From NCBI RefSeq assembly GCF_022605165.1, contig NC_063070.1:310001-374000 (forward strand): DNA of 64,000 nt, read 5' to 3'. This document shows positions 31,288 to 42,243 of this stretch, piece by piece. A program made the translations under genes and the position numbers. The stretch's first letter is position 1; every line of letters starts with the position of its first letter. Origin of the DNA: Purpureocillium takamizusanense. Its lineage: Eukaryota > Ascomycota > Sordariomycetes > Hypocreales > Ophiocordycipitaceae. Under the pieces are notes generated by a model. That model was given only the letters and a program-made list of their open reading frames with translations, searched no databases and was not told where the DNA came from.

Positions 31288-33207
31288 ATGACGGGCACTC
31301 GTGACTCACCATCGACCGCGGCTGGCACGTCGCCCGCCATCCATTCTACCGACCCTGTGGCGACCGATCCAGCACTGCTTCGGGACAACTCACAGATCAA
31401 GTCTTACAAGACGAGCCGCTTCGAGTATCCGGACATTCGCGTCTTCTTCCGCCAGCATGCCAAAGCCAAGGAGCTCCCGGCACCGCTGCCCCTCATCGTG
31501 TGCATCCCCGGCCTTGGGGGTTCGGTTGCTCAGTTCCATCCGCTTCTGAGCAGCCTTGTGGACCTGGCCCCATGCCTGGCAGTCGATTTTCCTGGTGGCG
31601 GCCGCTCTGGCTACTCTGTCACGTCATGGGATGCGTACACGCCGGCGGCTCTCGGCGAGTTGCTCGAGCTTATCATTGAGGATTATCGTGATAGCGAGGC
31701 GGGCCAGAACGTGGTTCTCATCGGACACAGCATGGGTACAGCTTTGTCGGCCTGGCTCGCTAATCGGCGCGTCCCTCACGTAACTGCGCTGGCGGACCAC
31801 ATCGTTGGCCTCGTTGCGATTTGTCCCACGTCTGGACCGTGGGATGAGAAGAGGTCCACTTTGATGCGGCGCCTCTTCTGGATCCCGGGCTGGGTCTTTT
31901 CGCTGTGGCGAGCCTGGGATGCGTGGGGAGGACCAGAGAGCCCCAGCGTCGCCCGCTTTGTGGGTGCAGGGGCCGAGCCAGAGCTCAAGGGCTTGCAATA
32001 CCGCTTCAACCAGCAGAGTCGAACGCCTGTCTTCAGGCGCATGGCCTATGGCGCTCTCCCCGTGTACCGCGACGGGAAAGCCGAGGGTGGAATCCCGGGA
32101 CTCGACATCTGGGCTGGCTTAGACATACCCGTCTACCTGATCGCTGGCGAGAAGGACCATCTGACCCCCCCGACCGAGGTGGGCAAGATAGCCAAGGCCC
32201 TGGGCTCCACCGTCGAGGGAACAGCCGCGAATGGGGATGTTGAGCCTGACGTCCAGGGTCCAGAGGCTGCGGCACCTGTGAGCATGTCGATGAAGCCCCA
32301 CGATCACGTCCCCAGCGATCCTGCCGCGAATGGTCACCTCCCCCGGAAGAGTGTTGACGGCAACGCATACGCCGGCGACGATGCGCACGATGATCCGTCG
32401 ACGCCCATGGACTCCGACATGTCGGGTGACGATAAAGCATCTGTGCCGCTTCCTGTTCAGCCAGCCCACCCCAAGAAGGTGGTGCAGTCCATTGTCATTC
32501 CCGCGCCGGCGAACCACGCTCTGCTCTACATGCCACGATCTGCCCGCGCATTGGCCGGCCTCATCGCGGACTTTTTGGCGACCAAGATTACAGGTCGGCT
32601 GTCTCTTGCCTGGCAGCTGCAGTACCTCTCGCGGGAGGGCAAGTGGGACGTGAAAAATCTCAACAAGTGGAAGTCGGTGGCGCCAGTGTCGCACGCCATT
32701 GGGCCGGAGGGAAAGCCGGTTTTCAGAGCCATGAAGACGCTGCGGGAGGCGGATGACGTGCACTGCCCCAAGGAGTTTGTGGACAAGTGGTCGTCGATCA
32801 TCAAGGACGTTATAGACATTTCCAAGGACCAGCCAGTCTACGACCCGCGTGGCCTGGAACGAGGTGGCGTGCATTACCACAAGTTTCCGACGGTTTCAAA
32901 GATCCCTCCTGAGGGCCACGAAGTTGAGGCTTTTATCCGACTCGTGGACAAGCTGCGCGAACGCCAGAAGGAACGAGCCGTCGCGGAAGCGTGGGACGAC
33001 CCGGGCAAGTGCGTCATTGGCGTGCATTGCCACTACGGCTTCAATCGCACAGGATACTTCATCGTCTGTTACCTGGTGGAACGGTGCGGCTTCTCGCTGC
33101 CCGAGGCGATCGACGCCTTTGCCAAGGCACGGCCAAACGGTATCCGCCACTCTCATTTCTTGGATCGGCTTTTTGTGCGGTATAACATTGACCGCGCGCA
33201 AAGGTAA
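31288..33207 (+). CDS. alpha/beta-hydrolase fused to a dual-specificity-type phosphatase
   Basis: Single exon of 639 residues from the ATG giving MTGTRDSPST. Residues about 45-420 are an alpha/beta-hydrolase: oxyanion segment IPGLGG (73-78), nucleophile elbow GHSMG (146-150, Ser148), GEKDHLTPP carrying the likely acid, and NHALLY carrying the likely His. Between the last two lies a disordered, acidic insert (about 315-390). Residues about 430-639 form a cysteine phosphatase domain with the intact P-loop HCHYGFNR (His580, Cys581, Arg587) followed by TG. That P-loop (HCxxGFNRTG) most resembles RNA 5'-triphosphatase/PIR1-like enzymes of the capping family. Whether the substrate is RNA, lipid or protein is unknown. 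The frame is open to 30958, but that part is leader-like. Confidence 0.88.
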   Translation: MTGTRDSPSTAAGTSPAIHSTDPVATDPALLRDNSQIKSYKTSRFEYPDIRVFFRQHAKAKELPAPLPLIVCIPGLGGSVAQFHPLLSSLVDLAPCLAVDFPGGGRSGYSVTSWDAYTPAALGELLELIIEDYRDSEAGQNVVLIGHSMGTALSAWLANRRVPHVTALADHIVGLVAICPTSGPWDEKRSTLMRRLFWIPGWVFSLWRAWDAWGGPESPSVARFVGAGAEPELKGLQYRFNQQSRTPVFRRMAYGALPVYRDGKAEGGIPGLDIWAGLDIPVYLIAGEKDHLTPPTEVGKIAKALGSTVEGTAANGDVEPDVQGPEAAAPVSMSMKPHDHVPSDPAANGHLPRKSVDGNAYAGDDAHDDPSTPMDSDMSGDDKASVPLPVQPAHPKKVVQSIVIPAPANHALLYMPRSARALAGLIADFLATKITGRLSLAWQLQYLSREGKWDVKNLNKWKSVAPVSHAIGPEGKPVFRAMKTLREADDVHCPKEFVDKWSSIIKDVIDISKDQPVYDPRGLERGGVHYHKFPTVSKIPPEGHEVEAFIRLVDKLRERQKERAVAEAWDDPGKCVIGVHCHYGFNRTGYFIVCYLVERCGFSLPEAIDAFAKARPNGIRHSHFLDRLFVRYNIDRAQR

Positions 33208-33714
33208 AAAGGGGAGCTGGGTCTGTCCGTGGGCGGCAGCGAGCGGGAAGAAGCGAGGGACCCTTGCTCTCAAGCTCGGCTCTGTCCGACTGCTACTTGA
33301 TCACTATCACGGGAGCAGGATTGTGAATCGCGAGCGATGATTTTCGGCGTTTCATGGGACGCTTTAGAAGGTGGTCTTTGTTACCGAGTCTGGGTGTACT
33401 GCCTTGTTCGTTCCATGGGCTATCAATGTATGCACGCTGTTGTTCCTCCCGCCGGTATGGTTGTGTACTACTATTAGTAACGTTAATAATAGCATGAGAT
33501 ACCACCACGTGGGGCATGCGATTCTGAAACCCTGCCTCTCTCTCTGTATGTTACCGTGTTCGACGCCATGGCTGCTCGCGGCTCCAGATGTCGACGCTCA
33601 CCGATTCACGCAGGAATTACACCGAATGCCCCGGCAATAGATTTTAAAAAAAAATCAAAAAAATCCCTGCAGGTATACGCTTCAAATGCAACAATCAAAT
33701 GTGGTAGGAGGCCT
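33208..33714. other. convergent 3' region
   Basis: Lies between the hydrolase-phosphatase gene and the alkaline phosphatase gene. A-runs at 33648-33663 may mark poly(A) signals. No gene was seen. Confidence 0.5.
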
Positions 33715-35513
33715 CTACTGCAAGCCGTCGTACTCGTGGTAGTTGCTCGTCCACTGCGGCGCCGCATGCTCGGCTCCCGCAGCCGCGATGACGCTCGGGC
33801 GGGCCGTCTTCTCGCGCAGCTCCTCGGTGATGGCATCCACATCTACGTCCAGATAGTGGCTCAGGAACTTGCCCACGTCCGTGTTCTCGACGTTGCCGCG
33901 GATGCTGGCTGCCTGGGGCCCGCCGGAGCTGTAGACGTTGACGTCAACGGCCGTGTGCCCGTGCGTGCTCCAGCCGACGTGCGCGCGCAGCGAGATGATG
34001 GCGGCGAAGTTACTGGTGGCGTCATCGGGATCCGTGGCGAGGAGAGATAGCTCCTCGTCGGTTGCGTCGGTTACGCCCAGGCCAGAGACGACGAGCTCGT
34101 CGTTAATCCAGGTCTTGAGGTCGGACTGCGAGAGAGGCGAAGGCTGCTTCGAGACGTAGTCCTGGAGCTTGCCGGCCAGTCTCTCGCACGACGACGAGGC
34201 CTGGGCGAGGGCTTGAGGATACCAGTTGTACACGGGGAGGTGGCCGGGCTCTTGCAGCGCGGTGGCGAGGCCGCCGGTCTCGTGATCGCTGGTGGCTACG
34301 AGGACGGTCTCCGTCTGCGTGTCGTCGATGAAGTCCAGGACAGCCTTGAACGCCTTGTCGTACTCGAGAACCTCTCGAACCTGGGCGGCGGGGTCATTGA
34401 TGTGGCCGGCATGGTCGATGCGGCTTCCCTCAATCATGAGGAAGAAGCCCCTGTCGCTGTCCGATGTGGCTCGCTCGAGCGCGCGCAGCGCCGTCTTGGC
34501 CATTTCACTGAGACTCGGGTAGACGTCATTCTCGTTCTGCCTATCCAGTTCGAACGGGATGTCGGATGAGGCGAAGAGACCCAACAAAGGAAGTTTCGCC
34601 TTTTTGCCGCCCTTGAGCTTATCGAAGCCGTCGCGGCTGTCGGTGTAGGTCCAGCCGTACTTGTCTTGGGCCAGCTTGACAACGTCGACGTCGTCGGCGC
34701 GGCAACTGCCGTCGGTACCGTTGGGCAGGAAGTGGCACCGGCCGCCGCCAAGCATGAGATCGACTGAGCGACCCAGCACACCATGGCCGACTTCTTGAAG
34801 GGCGATGTCGTCCTGCATTTGGCGGAGAAGGACGTGGCTGGCAAAGCACGCGGGGGTTGCGTCGGTGATGTCCGTGGTGACCACGAGGCCGGTCATGTAG
34901 CCGGCCCTCTTGGCGGCCTCAAGGACGGAGCCGCAGGGTTCGTAGTCTGGTAGGACAGAGATGGCGCCATTGTAGCTCTTCTTGCCACACGAGAAGGCGG
35001 TTGCGCCGGCAGCGCTGTCGGTGACGAGGGAGTTGCTGGAGCGGGTGCGGCTGGAGCCCCAGAAGTGCTTGTCAAGGACCAGGGTGTCGTTATCGGGCAG
35101 ACCGTCGACGTGCTGACGGAAGCTACGAGTAAGAGAGAGGGAGGCCGGGCCCATGCCGTCGGAGACCATGAAAACGAGGTTGCGCTTGTCGGCGCGACTC
35201 GGGGGGCGAGATGTCTGCTGGTTGTGCTGGGCCCAGACAGCTATGACGATGACGGCGGCGGTTGCGACGAGGGCCCAAATGAAGATGCCGGCCTCGCGCA
35301 GGCGCGACCAGCGGCGCCTCCTGTCCATGTCGGCGCCGCCGTTGCCGCTGTCGCTGCCATGATCTGCGCGAGTCGAGCCCTCGCCCTCGTTGGAGAGGAG
35401 GGGGCTTTGCTCGGAGACCTGCTCGGAGACCTGTGCGACGTCGTGCCTGTCAGTCACTGGAGCCCGCGCTGGCTGCGCCCGTCTTGGAAACCTCGTGGTG
35501 GGAAACATACCAT
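33715..35513 (-). CDS. PHO8: repressible alkaline phosphatase, vacuolar PHO8 type
   Basis: Two exons are proposed: 35513-35511 (the ATG alone) and 35430-33715, giving 572 residues plus the initiator, starting MVSEQVSEQSPLLSNEG. The intron is ATG/GTATGT to CACAG, 80 bases. The unspliced frame has no upstream ATG other than one lying inside this intron (35508), so the spliced start is preferred. A single membrane anchor follows the cytosolic tail (IFIWALVATAAVIVIAVW), as in yeast Pho8. The metal and catalytic motifs of alkaline phosphatases are present: VFMVSDGMG, VTDSAAGATAFSCGKK with the nucleophilic Ser, EGSRIDHAGH, ATSDHETGG and STHGHTAVDV. The enzyme removes phosphate from many monoesters in the vacuole lumen. 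Confidence 0.9.
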
Positions 35514-36506
35514 TGCGATTGCTGTGTGCCCTTGCTGCGGACCGACAAACTGTCAAGGTGGTGGAGCTTGTTTGACGGAGCTGTCTGAGTTTGGTAGAGG
35601 AAGCCAAACTGCAGCAGCAAGGGTGGGAGCGGCAGCCAAGAAGGCGTGCCGAGGAGGATGGGGGATGGGTAGGAAGATAAAGGTACAGATCTGGATAAGG
35701 TACTAACGGAAGTGGGTGGGCGACAGTGGATGGCGGTTGGGGCTACACGCCCGGCACTGAGGCGAGATGTGACAGTGGAGGAACGGCGTCACCTGGCCTC
35801 CAGTGGACGAACGGCACGGGGCCCCCTGAAGAGCTCTCGGGCTTACCTTATTTAGCTCAACTGCCCGGGTTTCCGGTCCGGGCCCGCGCGAGCCAGTGGA
35901 TGGGCTGAGGTGCCTGCAGGTGGTAGGCAAGGCAAGGTAGCTTCCCCGCAGTGGGCACTGACTTACAGAGTCACCTGGGCTTCCTTGTTAGGTTGCCGCC
36001 TGCCGCCCTCACTCCTGATCTCTTCTAGACCCCCCCCCCTTCATCACGGTCATCAGGCACCTCTGGCACATCATTGATCACACCGCAAAGCACGACAGAA
36101 GTTGATCTCGATGGATGCCCCCGACTCGTTTATCATCACCGCCTCCTGACTATTAAGTTGGGTAGTTTGCAAGCCCTACGTACTATCTCAGTACATACAC
36201 CTGCCCACGCGCCGTCGAGTGGAACCCTCTTTGGTCAGGTCTTTGAGGGCTGCTGCCATGGTCCGACCACGACAGCTGTTGAATCGAGACGTCACCATCG
36301 TTGAGGCGGCGTCGTTCGACCATCTGCGCGCGCAAGTGCGGCGGTCTCACTTCAGAACTGTATCACGACGCCACCGTATCATTGTTGGGCCACGTCAACC
36401 CAACAGTATACTGTACGTCTGACCTCGGACTGCTTTCGCTTCTAGCCAACCTTTACCATTCCCGTGTGACAATATATACAAGCGACGTCTCCATCTGGCG
36501 CCGGCC
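35514..36506. other. intergenic region alkaline phosphatase / Dal5-like permease
   Basis: About 1 kb with a C-run at 36030-36038. No gene was found. It holds the promoter of the alkaline phosphatase gene and the 3' end of the permease gene. Confidence 0.5.
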
Positions 36507-38459
36507 TCACGTTAGGTACCGGAAGTTGCGATGGCCGTCTCCCTCGTCCGTCACGTCAACCTCTGCGTTCGGGTCCGCGGGGCCATACAACAGGTCTCTG
36601 CGTCGGTTCTCCCTACTTAGCGCAAGGGACATGCCCAGTGAGCAGACGAAGATGACGCCTGTTAGCCCACAGCCGATTGCGCAGCCTCTCGTGTAAAATG
36701 GCCTGTGTCGACGGTCTCGTTAGCCTCCATCCAAGCCGCGTGGACAAAGAAAGAGCCAAGGGGGGCCCCGGCCACTCACGCATCACTCTGGGGAAATACG
36801 ACGCTGCTGATAAACGACGACAGCTGGCCAATAGTGAGGAATATGGCGAGGCCGGCCCCCTTCTTGGAGTCGCCGCCCTGGTTGTTGAGCACCCATGTGA
36901 CGTTGATGCACAGCGCCGGAAACATGCCGCAGGCCGCCAGCCAAACCCCCGCGTACCGCGTGCCGGCCCGGCCCTCGTCCTGCACTGCGGCCAGCAGCCC
37001 GTAGCCGACGACGCCCAGCGCAGACGTTGCTGCAACGATGAGGCCTCGCCGCCCGAAGCGGTCCGACGCGTACGAGGCCGCCACGCAAACGAGGAACGCC
37101 GCAAAATACGCCGGGGTCGTCAGCCCCTGTGCCTGGACGGCGGTGTAGCCCAAGTCCTTGACTATGCTGGGCAGGAAGTTGGAAAGGGCTGAGAAGGAGT
37201 AGTTGGCGCAAAAGTGGATGAGTGCGTGGACGTAGTTCTTGTAATCGGCGAAGCCCGCCGCCACCTGCTTCCACTCGACGCCGCGCTCGGCCGTCGAGTC
37301 CTTGAGCTGCAGCCTCTGCACGGCGAGCACCTTGTCTTGCTCGGACAGGAAGGGAGCCGTGGACGGCGAGTCTATGAGAAAAAAGTAGACGACGGGAGCG
37401 AAGACAACCGTCAGGGAGCCCTCTGGGCCGCGGAGCAGTCAGCATCGTCGCCCGAAGGGACTCGTGCTCACGGGTGTTGCACTGACCTATGATCAACAAC
37501 AGGCGCCAGGGTGCGAGTGAGCCACGGATCTGCGTGATGCCGTAGGCCAGACTCGACGCAAAGGCGTTGGCCAGGGGCGACATGCCGACAAGGAGGGACA
37601 TGCGAAGGCCCAACTCGTTGCGCCGGTACAGCATGGAGAGGAAGTAGGGCGCCCCGGCGCCAAAGGTGGCCTCGAAGACGCCGAGGAAGCTCCTCGCGAC
37701 GACGAGATGGGCCAAGTTGCGCGCGGCGCCGGAGCTCATGGCGGCGGCGCCCCAGCACAGGCAGAGCAAGGACACGAAGACGTGCGCCGGGAAGAACCTC
37801 CAGAACATGGTGGTCCACTCAAAGGCGACGTAGCAGATGTAGAAGCTGTTGAGCACCCACCCCCACTGGCCCGAGTCGAGCCCCAAGTCGTGCTGGGCGC
37901 CCGCCGTCTTTGCGTTGCCGATGTTGCCGCGGTCGAGGTAGGACAGGACGTAGAGGCAGCAGAGGAGCGGGAGGACGTGTCTGTCGAGCTGGATGATGGA
38001 TATGCGGGGAAGGGGGCCTTGTCAGATGGGACGGGAGAAATTCGAGGACGAGAATGAGAGACAAGGGGGATGAGAGGACTTGAGAGCGCCAAGGAGGCTC
38101 TCTTCTCGCGCTCGTGCGTACGCACACAGACATACCTTTCGACGAATGCGCCGATTCGTCTCCTCGGACACGCTCGCGGGCGCTGCGACAGCATCAGCAG
38201 CAGCAGCAGCAGCATCTCCTTCTTCTTCCTCCCCTTCTCCGTCGGCCACCGCCACCACTCGGACCCCGAGCTCGGCACCGGCGTCCTTGACAAAGGCCGT
38301 CTTGTCCTCTGCCGTCTTGGCGCCGCCGCGCCCGCCCGGCATGTCGCTGCGCATGACTGCAGAACGCTCTATCCTCTGGTCGTCGTCGTCGTCGTCGTCA
38401 TCGTCTCCGTCTTCGTCCCCATGATCATGTGTGGCGGGCAACCCGAGGGGAGGGGCCAT
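36507..38459 (-). CDS. MFS permease, Dal5/TNA1-like anion:cation symporter
   Basis: Four exons: 38459-38136, 37988-37487, 37422-36780 and 36702-36507, giving 554 residues. The membrane part starts LDRHVLPLLCCLYVLSYLDR and GNIGNAKTAG, the hallmark of the Dal5 family of carboxylate/vitamin symporters (allantoate, nicotinate, biotin or pantothenate). It continues with SFLGVFEATFGAG, the central loop, FADYKNYVHALIHFCANY, and ASDRFGRRG, the motif-A equivalent of the second half. About 12 membrane segments are expected and the tail is acidic. The first exon adds 108 cytosolic residues with an eight-Asp run and acidic patches, so the real start could be further in. The substrate cannot be told from sequence. 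Confidence 0.88.
38378..38407 (-). repeat. GTC/CGT triplet run coding for poly-Asp
   Basis: GTC/CGT triplets in the first exon of the permease encode eight or nine aspartates (DEDGDDDDDDDD-type segment). Confidence 0.85.
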
Positions 38460-39199
38460 GCCATATCGTGTACGTTGTATGTGAGTGAGTGAGTGAGTGA
38501 GTGTGCGTTACCTCCAGTCAGTATTAATTCATGTATTTCAGCGTGCTAAAGCTAACCGCGTGAAACAAGGACAAGAAGAAACCCCAACAAGCCAACCGGG
38601 ACAGTGCAGGGAAGCGGTGTACGTATGTACGGAGTAATCGTAATGCATATACGTACGTGTGTGCAGGACCCGGGAAAGACAAAAAAAACAACACGGACCG
38701 CCCTGCACGTGTCTGTGGGATGATCGACAGACGCCTCCGAACCGTCAGCGACAAGTTCGGTGGGCGTCCGAGACCCAAGGGCGGCGGGCCTGGCCACACA
38801 CCCATGCGAAGCGGGAGCACGACCCAAGTCTTCGTTGATATGCAGTGCTCACTTCGTATATTATACTGCTTCGTCCTTTTGTTGGGCATCACCATCGTGT
38901 CTGTCTGCGACTGCGCAACAAGTTGCTGTCTGTTTTGGGTTGGCGGGCACATGTACCAGCCAACAATGCGGTATTCTTTGTAGTAGATACTTTGTGCATT
39001 GACGATGTTCAACAAAGTTTCTTGAAAAGAAGAAAAAAAAATATGCGACAAATAGATGCCGGATAGCCTTTTTCGCTGATGCAAACATCAAAATGCTTCG
39101 AGAACGTGCCAAAAAACAACAACAATTGAAAGCGCGGCTCGCATGAGAAACCCCCTTTGTACAGATAGAGTCATATATGGATTATAACTTGGTTAGTGT
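38460..39199. other. intergenic region between the two permeases
   Basis: About 0.7 kb with a (GTGA)n tetranucleotide run at 38481-38502 immediately upstream of the Dal5-like start. No gene was seen. Confidence 0.5.
38481..38502. repeat. (GTGA)n microsatellite
   Basis: Tandem GTGA/GAGT units about 25 bases upstream of the permease start codon, inside its likely leader. Confidence 0.85.
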
Positions 39200-41061
39200 T
39201 TATATCCTCCCCGTCCAGCCCTGGCCCGTCTTGCGCATCTTGGTCAGCTTGGCCGCGACCAGGAAGCCGCAGCCCACGGCGATGGAGCTCCCCGCAAAGG
39301 CCCTGGCCCCCGTGTAGCCGTCGGGCCCGGCGATGATGGCGCCGGCGATGGGCGGGCCGGTGAGGACGGCGAAGCTGACAATGGTGAAGACCATACCCAT
39401 GCGGACGCCGAGCTTGCGCAGGTCGGCCGTCAAGAAGGACAGGGCGGCGGGGAACAGGCTCTGGATGCCGGCGGCGGCGATGCCGTACAGGACGACCCAG
39501 GCGTACATGCCCGCGGGCGTGTGGATGGCGACCCAGCAGAAGACGAGGGCCGACGCCACCACCGACGTCGGGATGAAGACGTTGACCGCCCCGACGTGGT
39601 CCGCCACGTAGTTGGGCACCAGCCGGCCGACGATGCCGATGCCGTTGAGCAGCAGCAGCAGGTTGAGCGACTCTGGGTACGACATGGGCGGCCGCAGGGC
39701 CTCGCGCGAGAAGGCGGCCACGTAGAAGAAGGCAAAGTAGACGCCCCAAAAGTTCTGCATCATCGTCAGCCAGTCAGTCAGTCACCATTCCATGTCAATG
39801 TCAATGGCACTCCCACCCCCCTTCTCTCCCCCCCCCCCCCACAAGGTAAACAAAAAATCAAGGAAGGCTCAAAAAAAAAAACCTACAAAAAAGGCGCCCG
39901 CCGCGTAAAAGCTGTACTCGAGCTCCCCAAACGCCGACCACTCCACCAGCGGCCCTGCCCGCCGCGGCTTGATGCGCGGGCGCGCGAGCAGGTTGGCCAG
40001 GGCCATGGTGGCCAGCTGCACGAACCCAATCGCCCGCACCGTCCACGCGAAGCCGACCTGCGGCAGCAGCTGGCGCACCATGCTGGGGAAGACGAGCCCG
40101 CCCGTGGCGCTCCCGCACGCCGCCACGCCCAGCGCGAGGGCCCGCCGGCGCAGGAAGTAGGTCGACAGGACCGCCAGCGTCGGGCAGAAGAGGCAGCCGT
40201 GCGCGATGCCCAGGCAGAGGCCCTGCGCCAGCAGGAACTGCCAGTACGTGGTGCACGCCGAGACGGTGAAGATGCCCACGGCGAGGAGCCCCGTGCCCGT
40301 CAGGAAGACGAGCCGGAAGTAGCCCGCGTCCACCAGCCGGCCCGTCAGCGTGCCGACGAAGAAGAGGAGGAAGACGTTGAGCGACCCGATCCACGACACG
40401 TCGCTCGGCGGCCGCTGGAGCAGCTCCGTGTAGTACGTCTGGAACGTCCCAAACGAGTTGACCCAGCCCCTTGAAGACATTATCCAGCGCGTTAGATTTG
40501 GTTTGGACCGAGACCTCTCACTCACGCTCTGCGCAGGAAAAAAGGGGTACAAATTCAGGAGGAAGCTTGCTTACCAGGTGTTGAAGATGACAATGTGCCC
40601 GACGAGACCTGCCGCGGGGCCAGCGTTAGCATTCTCTCGCCCGCTTGCCTGCATCGTCGGCGGCGCGACTTACACTGAGTCCACGCCAGCCAGCCCCCGT
40701 CAGGAGGGGGGCTGGGGTCGTAGCTAGACCTGGACGTGACTCGACTCAAGACTCTGTCGAGGACGCTCGGTTGTTCCTCCCCAATGACCTCTTCCTCCTC
40801 GACCTCGTCATCGTCGGTCCCCGCCTCTCCGTCGCCCCCTGAGGAGGTGCTGTGGCCGCTGTGATGGGACGGCCGACTACGGCCACGCCCACTGGGCGCT
40901 CTACAGGATCGGCGTGTGCTGCCGTCTTGCTTGGTCGCCCTCACGTCGTCGACGCTGTAGTCCTTGGTCTCATCCAGCTCGTGGGGGCGTGACGCTGTGT
41001 TGTGAGCCGGCAGTGGCTGTTTCTCCAGATCGCCCGCTTCGCTGCTCGACGAGGCGGCCAT
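39200..41061 (-). CDS. MFS monocarboxylate-type permease (MCH family)
   Basis: Four exons: 41061-40674, 40608-40575 (34 bases), 40469-39887 and 39754-39200, giving 519 residues. The first TM shows DGGWLAWTQCLVGHIVIFNT, then GWVNSFGTFQTYYTELL, the signature of fungal monocarboxylate-like permeases (Mch, Esbp6). The motif SWIGSLNVFLLFFVG and the RRALALGVAACGSATGG loop of TM4-5 fit. The second half has GIGIVGRLVPNYVADHVG (family loop) and YGIAAAGIQSLFP. The first about 125 residues are a cytosolic, Ser/acid-rich tail (DDDEVEEEEVIGEEQ). The transported compound is unknown. Yeast Mch proteins do not import monocarboxylates in tests, so the name indicates family only. Confidence 0.9.
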
Positions 41062-42243
41062 ATCCGGCGATCCAGAGCGGCGGCGGGGAAAGCCGACGAC
41101 ACGTCCTCAACCAAACGTTGCAGCGACGAACGAAGGTGAAGCGATCTAGAGCGCGGTAAAAGCGCAGGCCGATTCTTTCTTCTTGAAAAGTCAAGAATTC
41201 TTAGTTGTCAAGGTTACCCTCCCCTCCCGTCCCCGGGATTCAATTGCCGAAGAGTATACTGTACTTTCGGGGGTGGAACTCCGCTCTTGTCGAGCACTAG
41301 GCCAAGCCGACTTTTGGTGCGCCCCCGCTTTTTGCTCACAGACGGTCCCTTGTTGTACGAAGTGGCCAGGGCAGAGAGATAGAGAAACAGAGAAATAAAG
41401 AGAGAGGGCTAGCTCAACTGGGCCTTGAAAGCGCGCCTCCGTGGTGGCAGAAACACACACTGACCGTTCACTTCTTGTTAGATGAAGCATCGGCAATAAG
41501 AGTCAAACGCAGCAACAGTGGGGGGAAAAAAAAGAGACAAGGAACGAACCCAACCGCCATGGGAATAAAAAAAATATGTAATCGACCGCTTCGTCTTGTT
41601 GCGGAGAGGGCGCACGGTGGAGTTTCCGGGCACCATCCATCCGTTATTCCCGATGGAGCCGTCAAGCGCCAACAGGCGATCAGCAACTTGAAACGAAATA
41701 CCCGCTGCGATCTCGGCGGCGGGAGAGCGTCTGGTCCGTGTGTGACTGTGCCGTGTCAACTCTCGGCTTCCAAAATCAACAGGCAAAGCAGCCTTTCTCC
41801 TCTCCGGCCCATCGGATCGGACGTCGGCTCCGCACCGGGCACACAACAAACACACAACTCTCACCTACCAACGTACTAACTTGCGTTGGTAGCTCCAGCA
41901 CATGCGTCGTGAGATTCAACTGCCGTCTTCTGCTGCGCTGTAACCCAAATTGCCTCTCCCGACTCCTGCTCAATGCCGGCTTGCCAAACTGCCTTCCCAT
42001 CCTATCCTATCCCATCCCATCCCATCCCATCCCATCCCATCCCATCCCATCCCATCCATCCAGGCAAGAGATCCACCATGCATGTCCATCTTGTCCCCAT
42101 CTTTCCAATGCCCTACAAGGTGGCCGGCATAGTACGTATGCAACCTACATTTGCTTTCTGCATGATCCGGCCAACAGCCCACGCCCTGGCCATCTCAGCA
42201 GCACCGCCTCTTCGCCACCTGATACCCGTGTGTCTTCCAAACG
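41062..42243. other. intergenic region with (CCCAT)n repeat
   Basis: About 1.2 kb between the monocarboxylate-type permease start and the Skt5 3' end. The only clear element is a pentanucleotide repeat. No gene was seen. Confidence 0.5.
42000..42062. repeat. (CCCAT)n pentanucleotide repeat
   Basis: About ten tandem CCCAT/TCCCA units, with CCTAT variants at the left end and CCAT units at the right end. Confidence 0.92.

Noticed and set aside
33556..34050. plus-strand frame opposite the alkaline phosphatase gene
   Set aside because: Shadow of the true minus-strand coding sequence with no domain.
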